From SAR86 cluster bacterium (GTDB lineage: Bacteria > Pseudomonadota > Gammaproteobacteria > Magnimaribacterales > TMED112), in the NCBI GenBank assembly GCA_003331605.1, contig QOPD01000003.1, positions 1 through 64,000 of the forward strand: a DNA stretch of 64,000 nt. Direction: 5' to 3'. Positions 33,875 to 42,089 of the stretch are shown in pieces (the first letter of the stretch is position 1; the number at the start of each line of letters is the position of its first letter). The notes below the pieces were generated by a model. It was not told where the DNA came from. It was given only the letters and a program-made list of their open reading frames with translations, and did no database searches. Both the position numbers and the translations under genes were made by a program.

Positions 33875-34839
33875 CAAAAAATTTAGACATCTCAATTATT
33901 TCACCAATTTATAATGAAGTAGAAAATATCGATCCCTTTATTAAGTCGGTTGAAGAAACAATGTCCGCCCAGAATTGGTCTTGGGAGCTAATACTTATTG
34001 ATGATGGGAGCAATGATGGCTCTCTTGAAAAACTTAAATCCATCAGCAAAGAAAAAACAAACATAAGGGTATTGGCTCTTTCCAAAAACTTTGGTCAAAC
34101 GCCTGCCATTCAAGCTGGCTTTGATAATGCTAATGGTAAGCACTATGTAACACTTGATAGTGATTTGCAAAATGATCCCAAGGATATTCCCTTGATCATT
34201 AATAAACTTATTCATGAAGATTTAGATCTAGTTGTGGGATGGAGGAAAAAAAGAAAAGATAATTTCTTTATGCGGAATCTGCCATCAATGATTGCAAACA
34301 ACTTAATAGGAATGATCACCAAAGTTAAATTAAATGATTATGGATGTAGCTTAAAAGCGTATAACTCGGAAATACTCAAAGAAGTTAAGCTTTATGGAGA
34401 AATGCACAGATTTATTCCAGCTTGGATGGCCACAAAAATACCACCTCATAAAATAGATGAAGTTGAAGTAAGTCATCATCCCAGAATTGCAGGAGAGTCA
34501 AAATATGGCATCTCCAGAACTTTCCGAGTGTTCTTAGACCTTATCTCAGTGTACTTTTTTATGAGGTTTTTCAGCAGACCAGGCCATTTCTTTGGTTTAA
34601 TTGGTTTAGTCATGAGTTTTTTTGGACTACTTATTTTAGGCTATTTGGTCTCACTAAAATTATTTTATGGGTTGGATATTGGCGATAGACCACTTTTAAT
34701 AGCCGGTACAATTTTATTGGTTGTTGGCGTGCAATTTATTAGTCTTGGTGTCATAGGAGAGATCTTAAGTCGAACCTACTTTGCATCTAGCAAAGAAAAG
34801 TCATATTTCATTAGATGGGATTCAAATAATAATAAATGA
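33871..34839 (+). CDS. GT2 polyprenyl-phosphate glycosyltransferase (ArnC/GtrB-like)
   Basis: 322 residues. GT-A domain with SIISPIYNEVENI, the nucleotide-binding LILIDDGSNDGS, and the DSDLQNDP (DxD-type) metal site. Two C-terminal membrane helices follow (about 238-262, 275-300), the plan of ArnC, GtrB and dolichol-phosphate mannose synthases. It would transfer a sugar from a nucleotide to undecaprenyl phosphate for the GT39 enzyme upstream. Overlaps both neighbours by 4 bases. Confidence 0.87.
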   Translation: MTKNLDISIISPIYNEVENIDPFIKSVEETMSAQNWSWELILIDDGSNDGSLEKLKSISKEKTNIRVLALSKNFGQTPAIQAGFDNANGKHYVTLDSDLQNDPKDIPLIINKLIHEDLDLVVGWRKKRKDNFFMRNLPSMIANNLIGMITKVKLNDYGCSLKAYNSEILKEVKLYGEMHRFIPAWMATKIPPHKIDEVEVSHHPRIAGESKYGISRTFRVFLDLISVYFFMRFFSRPGHFFGLIGLVMSFFGLLILGYLVSLKLFYGLDIGDRPLLIAGTILLVVGVQFISLGVIGEILSRTYFASSKEKSYFIRWDSNNNK

Positions 34840-35834
34840 AAATTGCAGTCATAGGGTCTGGCAAGTTTGGCAGAGTTCTCGCTCAAATTTTGGGCGAAAA
34901 TGGTCATGAAGTGATCATTTACTCAAGAAGGCAGACTGAAGTAAATTCGATTAATAAAGATAAGAAGAGTAGCTCAGGCTTTAAGTTTAATAATGCAAGC
35001 AACATTTGGGCAACCAATGAAGTAGCAGATTTAAGTTCCGCAGTTTATATTTTAATTTCCGTATCTAGTAAAGATTTCAGGGAAGTGATGGGTTCTGTAG
35101 TGCCTGGAATGTCTTCTCAAGTATTTGTAAGTTGTGTCAAGGGTTTTGAAGAGAGTACAGGCAAACTGATGACCGAAATTCTTAATTCTGATTTTGGTAT
35201 TTCTGAAGATAGATTAGTGGTCTTAAGTGGTCCAAATCTATCAAAAGAGTTAAGTAATTTTGAGTTAACCGGTACGGTTTTGGCAGGGAAAAATAATGAT
35301 ATTTTACAGGAGCTTGCTGAGGTCCTGAAAAATAACTATTTCATACCTTATTTAAATAACGACATGAATGGAGTTGAAATGGGTGGTGCATTAAAAAATA
35401 TCTATGCGATAGTATCTGGCTATTTTCATCAAAAAGGCGTTGGTGAGAATACAATAGGACTGCTCTTAACAAAATGTCTTGAAGAAATGAGATTATTTAG
35501 CCAAGCAAAAGGAGCAAACTCTTCAACATTCTTGGGCCTGTCAGGAGTCGGAGATTTCTTTTCAACTGCTTTATCAAAAGACTCGAGAAATTATAGGTTT
35601 GGCGCTTCGCTAGCTAAAGATCTCTCTGTTGAAGAAGCATTAAAAGAAGTTAACGATACAGTTGAAGGTTATCAAACCTCTTTAATTGTTTTTGAAGAAG
35701 CTCAAAAGGTAAATCTTAATTTAGAAATTCTTAATTTCCTCATTTCAGTTTATGAATCTGCAAAAAGTCTTGAGGAGGCTAAAGAAATATTTAGAGGTAA
35801 GTTAATCGAAGAAGACATCAAGCTTAAAGGCTAG
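34836..35834 (+). CDS. gpsA: NAD(P)H-dependent glycerol-3-phosphate dehydrogenase
   Basis: 332 residues. N-terminal Rossmann motif VIGSGKFGRVLAQILGENGH, SCVKGFE, SGPNLSKEL, and the catalytic-lysine region EMGGALKNIYAIVSGY; later SGVGDFFSTA. It reduces dihydroxyacetone phosphate to sn-glycerol-3-phosphate for phospholipid synthesis. It is the last gene of the glycolipid operon (4-base overlap upstream) and converges on the ketosynthase gene (4-base overlap). Confidence 0.95.
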   Translation: MKIAVIGSGKFGRVLAQILGENGHEVIIYSRRQTEVNSINKDKKSSSGFKFNNASNIWATNEVADLSSAVYILISVSSKDFREVMGSVVPGMSSQVFVSCVKGFEESTGKLMTEILNSDFGISEDRLVVLSGPNLSKELSNFELTGTVLAGKNNDILQELAEVLKNNYFIPYLNNDMNGVEMGGALKNIYAIVSGYFHQKGVGENTIGLLLTKCLEEMRLFSQAKGANSSTFLGLSGVGDFFSTALSKDSRNYRFGASLAKDLSVEEALKEVNDTVEGYQTSLIVFEEAQKVNLNLEILNFLISVYESAKSLEEAKEIFRGKLIEEDIKLKG

Positions 35835-37561
35835 ACAGAATAGTCTTCATCCCCCAAGTCAGAAGAAAGCTCGTAGTCAAAACCAGTAGAAGTTTTGATA
35901 TTCGTTCTAGAGATATCCAAATCCGTTAAATCCAGGACATCTTTATCAAACTCATAGATAGGTTCGACTTCATTATTGATAGCTGCTAATTTATTTTGAG
36001 CTCTGGATTCTAAAGTTTTTTCTTGTAGTCCTTGCCATTTGCTGAGTTCAGAACTGCTATATCTTTTGTTAATAAGCTCTAATGTGAGGTCTTGTGAAAT
36101 AAGAGCAGACGTAGCATTGTTGCCGCCAAACCCTTTTGAATTCAGGAACACAATATCTTTTTTATCTTGAAATTCTCTATCCTCCATGAAATAGTCTAGA
36201 TTTTCTGTGAATACATCATCGGCAAGTTTTGGAATTGTGCATATCCCCGAAAGTTTTTGGCTATCTAATGCACCTAAAGCCGACCATACCTGGTCCATGC
36301 CTGCTGTTCCCATAGTATGTCCTAACTTGGATTTTACTGAGGTAACAGGCATATCTCTTACCTGAAATTCTTTGGCAAAAGTCGACATTATATGTGATTC
36401 AGTAATTCTATTTAGTGGGGTGCCTGTACCATGTGAAATAAAACAAGATTGATTTTGAAGCACTTTTTCGCCAAAAACTTTCTCAACATCTTTAAAAGTT
36501 TTGCCAACTGAAAAGTAATTGCCTGCACCAGGTCCTGAAATTGATTTTTTATTACCGTCAGCATTGATATTTACATTTAAGAAAGCTCCTCTAATGTTGG
36601 CACCTGTTTCTAGTGCTAATCTATCGCTCATTAATATTGCAAAGCCTGCTGATTCTCCACAAACCATTCCCATATTATCTCCAAATGGCCGACAGAAGTT
36701 TTTATAGTTAAGATCTTCACCTTCACCTAACAGCGCTTGTAGGTTTTTCATCCTTTCATCAGTTGCCATAGCTCCCATTGCACTAAACCCTATGTATGCC
36801 GGTGGCCCTAAGATTGCCTCTGCAGCGCCAACAATAACTAGCTCACTTTTTCCGCTTTTTATAAGCTCTACTCCAGCATTGAGATTATACAAAGAGGTAG
36901 CGCATGCCCCTATAAAGTGACCAGTTATTCCAAGACTACCTGTAACGTAAGCATTTATAAAATCTGCTGTCATTTCAGGTAGAGTAAAAGAGATATGCTT
37001 AGAGGTTGCTCTTTGTCCTAAAGGGTGAGATGCAAAGAGACCATCCCCTGAGTGCCTGTCCATATTCATAACAGCACAGCCAGCAAAGCAACCAACCTTA
37101 TCTCTGCCATAGTTATCAATGTTTTTCTTTAGGTCTAGACCTGTATCAGAAATTGCATCAGCGATTCCTAGAATAGACATTCCTAATGCCTTGGGATGTT
37201 GTCTGGAAGCATAGTGCTTAACAGGGTCGAGTTGAAAAGGTAGCTGGGCACATGCATTTGCTGGCATCTCATAGTCATATGTCCAAAAGGTTTCCCTAAA
37301 AAACTTGTAATCAAGTTGTCTCATTAGGGTATTGTTTAAAACCTCTTCCTCCTTGCTCTTAACAAACTGATCAATTTGAGAGCTATCTAATGTTTCATCA
37401 ATGAGACCACACAGATACAGTACAGATTTAAGGTAATTTGTTTTCTCTTCATCTGACTGAAAGTCATAAGTCATCCTTGAATAACTTAGGTTATGTGATG
37501 CTCTGCCAGCAGGGGTAATGCCCCCAAAGCCAACCAGACATGGAATGGGTTTATTGCTCAC
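35831..37561 (-). CDS. Beta-ketoacyl synthase, FabY-like
   Basis: 576 residues, longer than FabB/FabF (about 410). Thiolase fold with an intact Cys-His-His triad: Cys220 (GACATSLYN), His377 (SHGTGTPLN), His415 (KSKLGHTMG). The N-terminus (PCLVGFGGITPAGRASHN) and the roughly 100-residue insertion before the core resemble Pseudomonas FabY, which starts fatty-acid synthesis from acetyl-CoA in place of FabH. The C-terminal tail is acidic. It overlaps folD by 11 bases. FabY is a best guess; a general KAS role is the alternative. Confidence 0.8.
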   Translation of the reverse strand: MSNKPIPCLVGFGGITPAGRASHNLSYSRMTYDFQSDEEKTNYLKSVLYLCGLIDETLDSSQIDQFVKSKEEEVLNNTLMRQLDYKFFRETFWTYDYEMPANACAQLPFQLDPVKHYASRQHPKALGMSILGIADAISDTGLDLKKNIDNYGRDKVGCFAGCAVMNMDRHSGDGLFASHPLGQRATSKHISFTLPEMTADFINAYVTGSLGITGHFIGACATSLYNLNAGVELIKSGKSELVIVGAAEAILGPPAYIGFSAMGAMATDERMKNLQALLGEGEDLNYKNFCRPFGDNMGMVCGESAGFAILMSDRLALETGANIRGAFLNVNINADGNKKSISGPGAGNYFSVGKTFKDVEKVFGEKVLQNQSCFISHGTGTPLNRITESHIMSTFAKEFQVRDMPVTSVKSKLGHTMGTAGMDQVWSALGALDSQKLSGICTIPKLADDVFTENLDYFMEDREFQDKKDIVFLNSKGFGGNNATSALISQDLTLELINKRYSSSELSKWQGLQEKTLESRAQNKLAAINNEVEPIYEFDKDVLDLTDLDISRTNIKTSTGFDYELSSDLGDEDYSV

Positions 37562-38405
37562 TACAGTTTTTCTCCATTGCGTTTACTGTGTTTAGTATCA
37601 AAGTATTTATTGTCATTGGGCCAACCCCTCCAGGGACTGGTGTATAAGCTGAAACTATATCTTCTATCCCTTTCATGTCAACATCTCCACATTTCTCAGA
37701 AGGGTGATACCCTGCATCTACCAACACAGAACCTTTCTTGAGCATTTTACAATTGATAAATTTAGGAATACCTACTGCAGCGACCACAATTTCGGCATCG
37801 CAAATTAACTTTTCTAAATTTTTTGTTTTTGAATGTGCAGTAATAACAGTAGCATCGGCGTTGAGCAATAAGGCAGACATTGGTTTTCCTAAAATCTGAC
37901 TTCTACCAATTACAAGAGCAAGCTTCCCACTACAATCGATTTGGAAATTTTCTAATAAGCGCATTATTCCATAAGGTGTACAGGATTTAAAAGCTTCAAG
38001 ACCCATTGCCATATTTCCATAGCCATTGGTGGAAACTCCATCTACATCTTTATGCAAGGCTATCGCATTAAAGCATTTTTGTTCATCGATATGTTTGGGG
38101 GCAGGATGTTGCAAAAGTATGCCATCGACCGAACTGTCTTGATTTATGGCTTCAATAAGCTCTAACAGTTCTTCCGTTGTTGCCTGTTCTGGAACATGAT
38201 GTGTCATTGTTTTAACCCCTAGAGATTTGCATGCTTTCTCTTTCATGGACACATAGGTTTTTGATGCCGGATCTTCTCCAACAATTATTGCTGCAAGGGC
38301 AGGGGGTCTCTTGAATTTATCAGTCAGAATATTTGCTCGTTTAGCAATTTCAAGATTGCTTTTTTCAGCAAGAGATTTTCCATCAAGAATAATAGGGTTT
38401 ACCAT
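37551..38405 (-). CDS. folD: Methylenetetrahydrofolate dehydrogenase / cyclohydrolase
   Basis: 284 residues, normal length. Motifs: YVSMKEKACKSLGV (catalytic Lys), VDGILLQHPAPKHID, CTPYGIMRLLE, NADP-loop VIGRSQILGKPMSALLL, VDAGYHPSEKCGDVD, and TPVPGGVGPMTINTL. It interconverts methylene-, methenyl- and formyl-tetrahydrofolate, supplying purN. In pseudomonads folD also sits beside the tRNA cluster and the clp-lon genes, so its position is ancestral. Confidence 0.95.
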   Translation of the reverse strand: MVNPIILDGKSLAEKSNLEIAKRANILTDKFKRPPALAAIIVGEDPASKTYVSMKEKACKSLGVKTMTHHVPEQATTEELLELIEAINQDSSVDGILLQHPAPKHIDEQKCFNAIALHKDVDGVSTNGYGNMAMGLEAFKSCTPYGIMRLLENFQIDCSGKLALVIGRSQILGKPMSALLLNADATVITAHSKTKNLEKLICDAEIVVAAVGIPKFINCKMLKKGSVLVDAGYHPSEKCGDVDMKGIEDIVSAYTPVPGGVGPMTINTLILNTVNAMEKNCSEQ

Positions 38406-38417
38406 TAAAATTTTTGC

Positions 38418-38446
38418 TTGAAGTTAAAGCACATAGTTTATATGAT
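38418..38446 (+). promoter_or_regulatory. Promoter of tRNA-Pro/tRNA-Arg
   Basis: TTGAAG, 17 bases, TATGAT (4/6 and 5/6), with the -10 ending 8 bases before tRNA-Pro. Spacing and position fit a stable-RNA promoter with almost no leader. Confidence 0.65.
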
Positions 38447-38454
38447 TTCCCTTT

Positions 38455-38531
38455 CGGGGCATAGCGCAGTCTGGTAGCGCACCTGGTTTGGGACCAGGTG
38501 GTCGCAGGTTCAAATCCTGCTGCCCCGACCA
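38455..38531 (+). tRNA. tRNA-Pro (TGG)
   Basis: 77 bases with encoded CCA. Acceptor CGGGGCA/TGCCCCG, anticodon stem CCTGG/CCAGG with loop TTTGGGA (TGG), T-arm GCAGG-TTCAAAT-CCTGC. The next base begins tRNA-Arg, so there is no spacer. Confidence 0.97.
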
Positions 38532-38608
38532 GCGCCAGTAGCTCAGCTGGATAGAGCAGTAGCCTTCTAAGCTATTGGTCGGGGGTTCGAATCCTCCCTG
38601 GCGCGCCA
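38532..38608 (+). tRNA. tRNA-Arg (TCT)
   Basis: 77 bases with encoded CCA. Acceptor GCGCCAG/CTGGCGC, D-arm GCTCAGCTGGATAGAGC, anticodon stem GTAGC/GCTAT with loop CTTCTAA (TCT), T-arm GGGGG-TTCGAAT-CCTCC. It is co-transcribed with tRNA-Pro and converges on the glutamate dehydrogenase gene. Confidence 0.97.
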
Positions 38609-38614
38609 ATTTCT

Positions 38615-40015
38615 TTAGATTCCTATGCTCTTATACGAGTTAACCAACTTTTGAATGGAATAGATGTAAGCGGTTGTTCTTAGTGAGGGGTAATTATTTG
38701 TATTCCATATTTCACTCATATTTTCATAAGCTTCAGTCATCATGTCTTCAAGCCCAGATCGGACTAGGTCTATTTCAGAACTACCAGCATTAAATATCGA
38801 TTTTTCTCGCTGAGAGACCCTCGATCCAGTGGTATTTTCAATAATATTAATCAAAGAAGCATTCTCATATTGTTTTCTCCTTTTTTCCATTCTGCCAAAT
38901 CTCATATGTGATAGGTTTCTTACCCATTCAAAGTAACTGACTGCAACACCACCAGCATTCGCGTAAAGATCTGGGATGATTAAAACCCCTTTTTTATTTA
39001 AGTAGTAATCTGCTCTTGATGTTAAAGGGCCATTGGCACCTTCGCAGATAATTTTTGCATTAAGCAAGTTATGGTTTTCTTCAGTAACAGTTCCTTCTTG
39101 TGCTGCAGGTATAAAAATATCACATTCGGCAGCAAAAACCTCTTCTTTAGATTTTAGTTGTTTAGGGTTGGGGAAATCTTCTTTTTGTCTTGATTCAGCC
39201 ATCCATGATTTGATCAAATCTAGATCGAGGCCTTTAGGATCATAAAAAGCTATGTCCTTTTCAATAATTCCAATAATACTACACCCATACTCTTTTAGAC
39301 ATCCTGCTGCGTGGAAACCCACCTTACCGAGACCCTCAACAATTATTTTCTGTGAGCTGAGTTTTCCCTTAATAGCAGATTTCTTAACATCCTTACTATT
39401 AAAGAAAGCATTTAGAGCATAAAAAATTCCTCTACCAGTTGCTTCGGTTCTACCATTGACACCTCCCATTCCAATAGGTTTACCAGTAACGCAAGCAAAT
39501 GCGTTTATTTCATGAGGGTTTAGCCTTCTATATTCATCAGCTATCCATGCCATCTCTCGTTCACTTGTACCCATATCAGGAGCGGGAACATTTAAGCTAG
39601 GTGAGATTAATCCTCTTTTTGATAACTCTTCAGTAAAACGTCTTGTGATTTTTTCTAAATCTTCCTCATCGTATTTTTTTGGATTTATTTTTAAGCCTCC
39701 CTTTGAGCCTCCAAAAGGAACATCAACTACAGCATTTTTATATGTCATTAAGGCTGCCATAGCTTCAATTTCCGATGCAGTTACGTTTGGAGCATATCTT
39801 ATACCACCCTTTACAGGTTCTAAGTGTTCTGAATGAACAGCCCTGTAGCCAGTAAATACCTCGATTCCTTTTTTTAGTTTTACCCCAAACCTTACTGTAT
39901 ATGTATTGTTGCAAGATCGTATTTGCTCTGCTAAACCTGGCTCAATGCCAAGTAGATCTACGGCATTATCGAACATCTTAGTAATGCTCTTTAAAAATAG
40001 ATTATTTACCCCCAT
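38615..40015 (-). CDS. Glutamate dehydrogenase (Glu/Leu/Phe/Val dehydrogenase family)
   Basis: 466 residues. The substrate-binding and catalytic block is VKGGIRYAPNVTASEIEAMAAL (split here: GGIRY, then AALMTYKNAVVDVPFGGSKG with the active-site Lys). A Rossmann domain follows with KIIVEGLGKVGFHAA, IICEGANGPLT and the C-terminal NAGGVAVSYFEW. It interconverts glutamate and 2-oxoglutarate plus ammonia, or acts on branched amino acids. It sits alone on the minus strand between tRNA-Arg and tRNA-His, where trigger factor or more tRNAs would be expected in related genomes. Confidence 0.88.
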   Translation of the reverse strand: MGVNNLFLKSITKMFDNAVDLLGIEPGLAEQIRSCNNTYTVRFGVKLKKGIEVFTGYRAVHSEHLEPVKGGIRYAPNVTASEIEAMAALMTYKNAVVDVPFGGSKGGLKINPKKYDEEDLEKITRRFTEELSKRGLISPSLNVPAPDMGTSEREMAWIADEYRRLNPHEINAFACVTGKPIGMGGVNGRTEATGRGIFYALNAFFNSKDVKKSAIKGKLSSQKIIVEGLGKVGFHAAGCLKEYGCSIIGIIEKDIAFYDPKGLDLDLIKSWMAESRQKEDFPNPKQLKSKEEVFAAECDIFIPAAQEGTVTEENHNLLNAKIICEGANGPLTSRADYYLNKKGVLIIPDLYANAGGVAVSYFEWVRNLSHMRFGRMEKRRKQYENASLINIIENTTGSRVSQREKSIFNAGSSEIDLVRSGLEDMMTEAYENMSEIWNTNNYPSLRTTAYIYSIQKLVNSYKSIGI

Positions 40016-40019
40016 GTTA

Positions 40020-40048
40020 TTACCCCTTGTTGGTGATAATGATATAAT
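40020..40048 (+). promoter_or_regulatory. Candidate tRNA-His promoter
   Basis: TTACCC, 17 bases, perfect TATAAT, 27 bases before tRNA-His. The -35 match is weak. A T-run follows. Confidence 0.4.
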
Positions 40049-40075
40049 TTTTTTTTCTAAAACACACGAAAAAAT

Positions 40076-40153
40076 GGTGGGCGTAGCTCAGTTGGTTAGA
40101 GCGCCGGTTTGTGGCACCGGAGGTCGAGGGTTCAACCCCCTTCGTCCACCCCA
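40076..40153 (+). tRNA. tRNA-His (GTG)
   Basis: 78 bases including the extra G-1 opposite C73 and encoded CCA. Acceptor GTGGGCG/CGTCCAC (one G-U), anticodon stem CCGGT/ACCGG with loop TTGTGGC (GTG), T-arm GAGGG-TTCAACC-CCCTT. It lies 110 bases before clpP. Confidence 0.96.
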
Positions 40154-40263
40154 ATTTACATCATGTTTTCAGAAAAGAAACCCAAGTTTCATCAAATAAT
40201 TAAGAAGTTTTGAGATTTTAGCTGATATATTGATTTATATATAATCTGCACTATATTAGAAGT

Positions 40264-40854
40264 ATGTTTGAAAATAATTTAGTACCAATGGTTGTTGAGC
40301 AATCATCTCGCGGTGAAAGGGCATTTGATATATTTTCCAGACTTCTTAAGGACAGGATAATTTTTATTGTTGGCGGAATTGATGACTACGTCGCTAATCT
40401 GGTTGTGGCTCAATTGCTTTTCCTTGAGTCTGAGGATCCAAAGAAAGACATTTATTTATACATTAATTCCCCTGGAGGGGTCATCACATCTGGTCTTTCT
40501 ATTTTAGATACAATGAATTATCTAAAATGTGATGTTTCAACAGTTTGTTTCGGCCAGGCGGCGAGCATGGGCGCTGTACTTTTAGCGGCCGGTAAGAAAG
40601 AAAAAAGGTTTGTGTTGCCAAATAGTAGAGTAATGATACACCAACCACTCGGGGGGGCACGGGGACAAGAAACGGATATTCAAATCCAAGCAAAAGAAAT
40701 AAAGACTCTTAGAGAAAGATTAAATGGTATCTTGGCTAACTGCTCTGGTCAGTCGATTAAGAAAATTGAAAAAGATACTGAACGTGACTTTTTCATGGAT
40801 GCTCAAGCTGCAATTAAATACGGTCTGGCGGATAAGGTATTAGAAAAAAGGTAA
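40264..40854 (+). CDS. clpP: ATP-dependent Clp protease proteolytic subunit
   Basis: 196 residues. Catalytic triad Ser101 ([11 protein letters not shown]), His126 ([10 protein letters not shown]) and Asp175 (DTERDFFMD), with the same spacing as E. coli. The axial-loop motif [18 protein letters not shown] is near the N-terminus. A perfect TATAAT at 40240-40245 lies 18 bases before the ATG, though its -35 is poor. clpX follows after 2 bases. The trigger-factor gene normally found directly upstream is absent. Confidence 0.97.
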   Translation: MFENNLVPMVVEQSSRGERAFDIFSRLLKDRIIFIVGGIDDYVANLVVAQLLFLESEDPKKDIYLYINSPGGVITSGLSILDTMNYLKCDVSTVCFGQAASMGAVLLAAGKKEKRFVLPNSRVMIHQPLGGARGQETDIQIQAKEIKTLRERLNGILANCSGQSIKKIEKDTERDFFMDAQAAIKYGLADKVLEKR

Positions 40855-40856
40855 AG

Positions 40857-42089
40857 ATGGAGATTGAAAAATCTAAATTAAATTGTTCTTTTTGTGGAAA
40901 GGATCAAGCAAAAGTAAAAAAGCTGATTGCTGGACCTAATATCTATATTTGCAATGAATGTGTAGATCTATGCAATGACATACTCTTAGAAGAGGATTTA
41001 CAAGAATCAAAGTATGAAACAAAGGATGTTAAGCCAAAAGAAATTTTTAAATATCTCGACCAGATTATAGTAGGCCAGAACGAGGCAAAAAGGCGTTTAT
41101 CTGTTGCTGTTTATAATCACTATAAAAGAATTAATACCAAAGATGATCCGGAAGTAGAAGTACAGAAGAGCAATGTTTTATTACTGGGCCCAACAGGCTG
41201 TGGAAAAACATTACTGGCTCAAACTTTGGCAAAATTTCTTGATGTCCCTTTTGCTATCGCTGATGCAACCTCTTTAACCGAGGCCGGATACGTCGGCGAA
41301 GATGTAGAAAATATAATCCAAAAGCTTTTGATCAATGCAGATTACGACATCACTAGAGCACAAAAAGGAATCATTTATATCGATGAAATCGATAAGATTT
41401 CCAAAAAAGGAGAGAACGTTTCAATAACGAGAGATGTCTCGGGTGAAGGAGTCCAACAAGCACTACTAAAAATTATTGAAGGAACTACTGCTTCTATACC
41501 TCCACAGGGAGGAAGAAAACATCCCCAACAAGAATTCTTACAAGTGGATACAAAAGATATTCTATTTATTTGTGGTGGAGCTTTTAATGGCCTAGAGTCT
41601 CAAATTCAATCAAGACTTTCAAACAACGCAATTGGTTTCAACTCTGAGATCATTGATAAGGACAACATAGATAAAGGGAAAATGTTTAAAGAGGCTAAAT
41701 CACAAGATTTAATTAAATATGGAATTATTCCTGAATTCATTGGCAGGTTTCCTGTGGTTGCAGCTCTTGAAGAATTATCTGAAGAAGATCTGGTAAAAGT
41801 AATGTCAGAGACAAAAAATTCTATCAGTGACCAATTTAAATACTTGTTTGAATTGGATGGCATTAAACTTGAATTTACCGCGGATGCTTTTAAAGCAATT
41901 GCAGAAGAAGCTAAGAAAAGCGCCTCAGGAGCTAGAGCACTCAGAGCAATTTTTGAAGATATTCTTCAGGATTCGATGTTTGAGTTACCATCATCAAGCT
42001 CCCCAGTTGAGAAGATTGTCATTGACAAAAATGTCGTTCTGAATAGGGAAAACCCTCTCAAATTAATGGCAAAAAAAATTGCAAATTAA
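40857..42089 (+). CDS. clpX: Clp protease ATP-binding unfoldase ClpX
   Basis: 410 residues. N-terminal four-Cys zinc domain (Cys10, 13, 32, 35), AAA+ core with Walker [18 protein letters not shown], the pore loop GYVGED, Walker [11 protein letters not shown], and sensor arginines in the SGARALRAI region. The ClpP-docking loop appears as IGFNSEI, where IGF is the canonical tripeptide. It unfolds substrates for ClpP. It abuts lon without a gap. Confidence 0.97.
   Translation: MEIEKSKLNCSFCGKDQAKVKKLIAGPNIYICNECVDLCNDILLEEDLQESKYETKDVKPKEIFKYLDQIIVGQNEAKRRLSVAVYNHYKRINTKDDPEVEVQKSNVLLLGPTGCGKTLLAQTLAKFLDVPFAIADATSLTEAGYVGEDVENIIQKLLINADYDITRAQKGIIYIDEIDKISKKGENVSITRDVSGEGVQQALLKIIEGTTASIPPQGGRKHPQQEFLQVDTKDILFICGGAFNGLESQIQSRLSNNAIGFNSEIIDKDNIDKGKMFKEAKSQDLIKYGIIPEFIGRFPVVAALEELSEEDLVKVMSETKNSISDQFKYLFELDGIKLEFTADAFKAIAEEAKKSASGARALRAIFEDILQDSMFELPSSSSPVEKIVIDKNVVLNRENPLKLMAKKIAN

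Noticed and set aside
38424..38609. Minus-strand 61-residue ORF (GFEPPTNSLEG...)
   Set aside because: It is the antisense reading of tRNA-Pro and tRNA-Arg. This peptide type is a well-known false gene call over tRNAs.
39906..40199. Plus-strand 97-residue ORF over tRNA-His
   Set aside because: Its C-terminal half (VAQLVRAPVCGTGG...) is translated tRNA sequence and the first half is antisense to the dehydrogenase gene.
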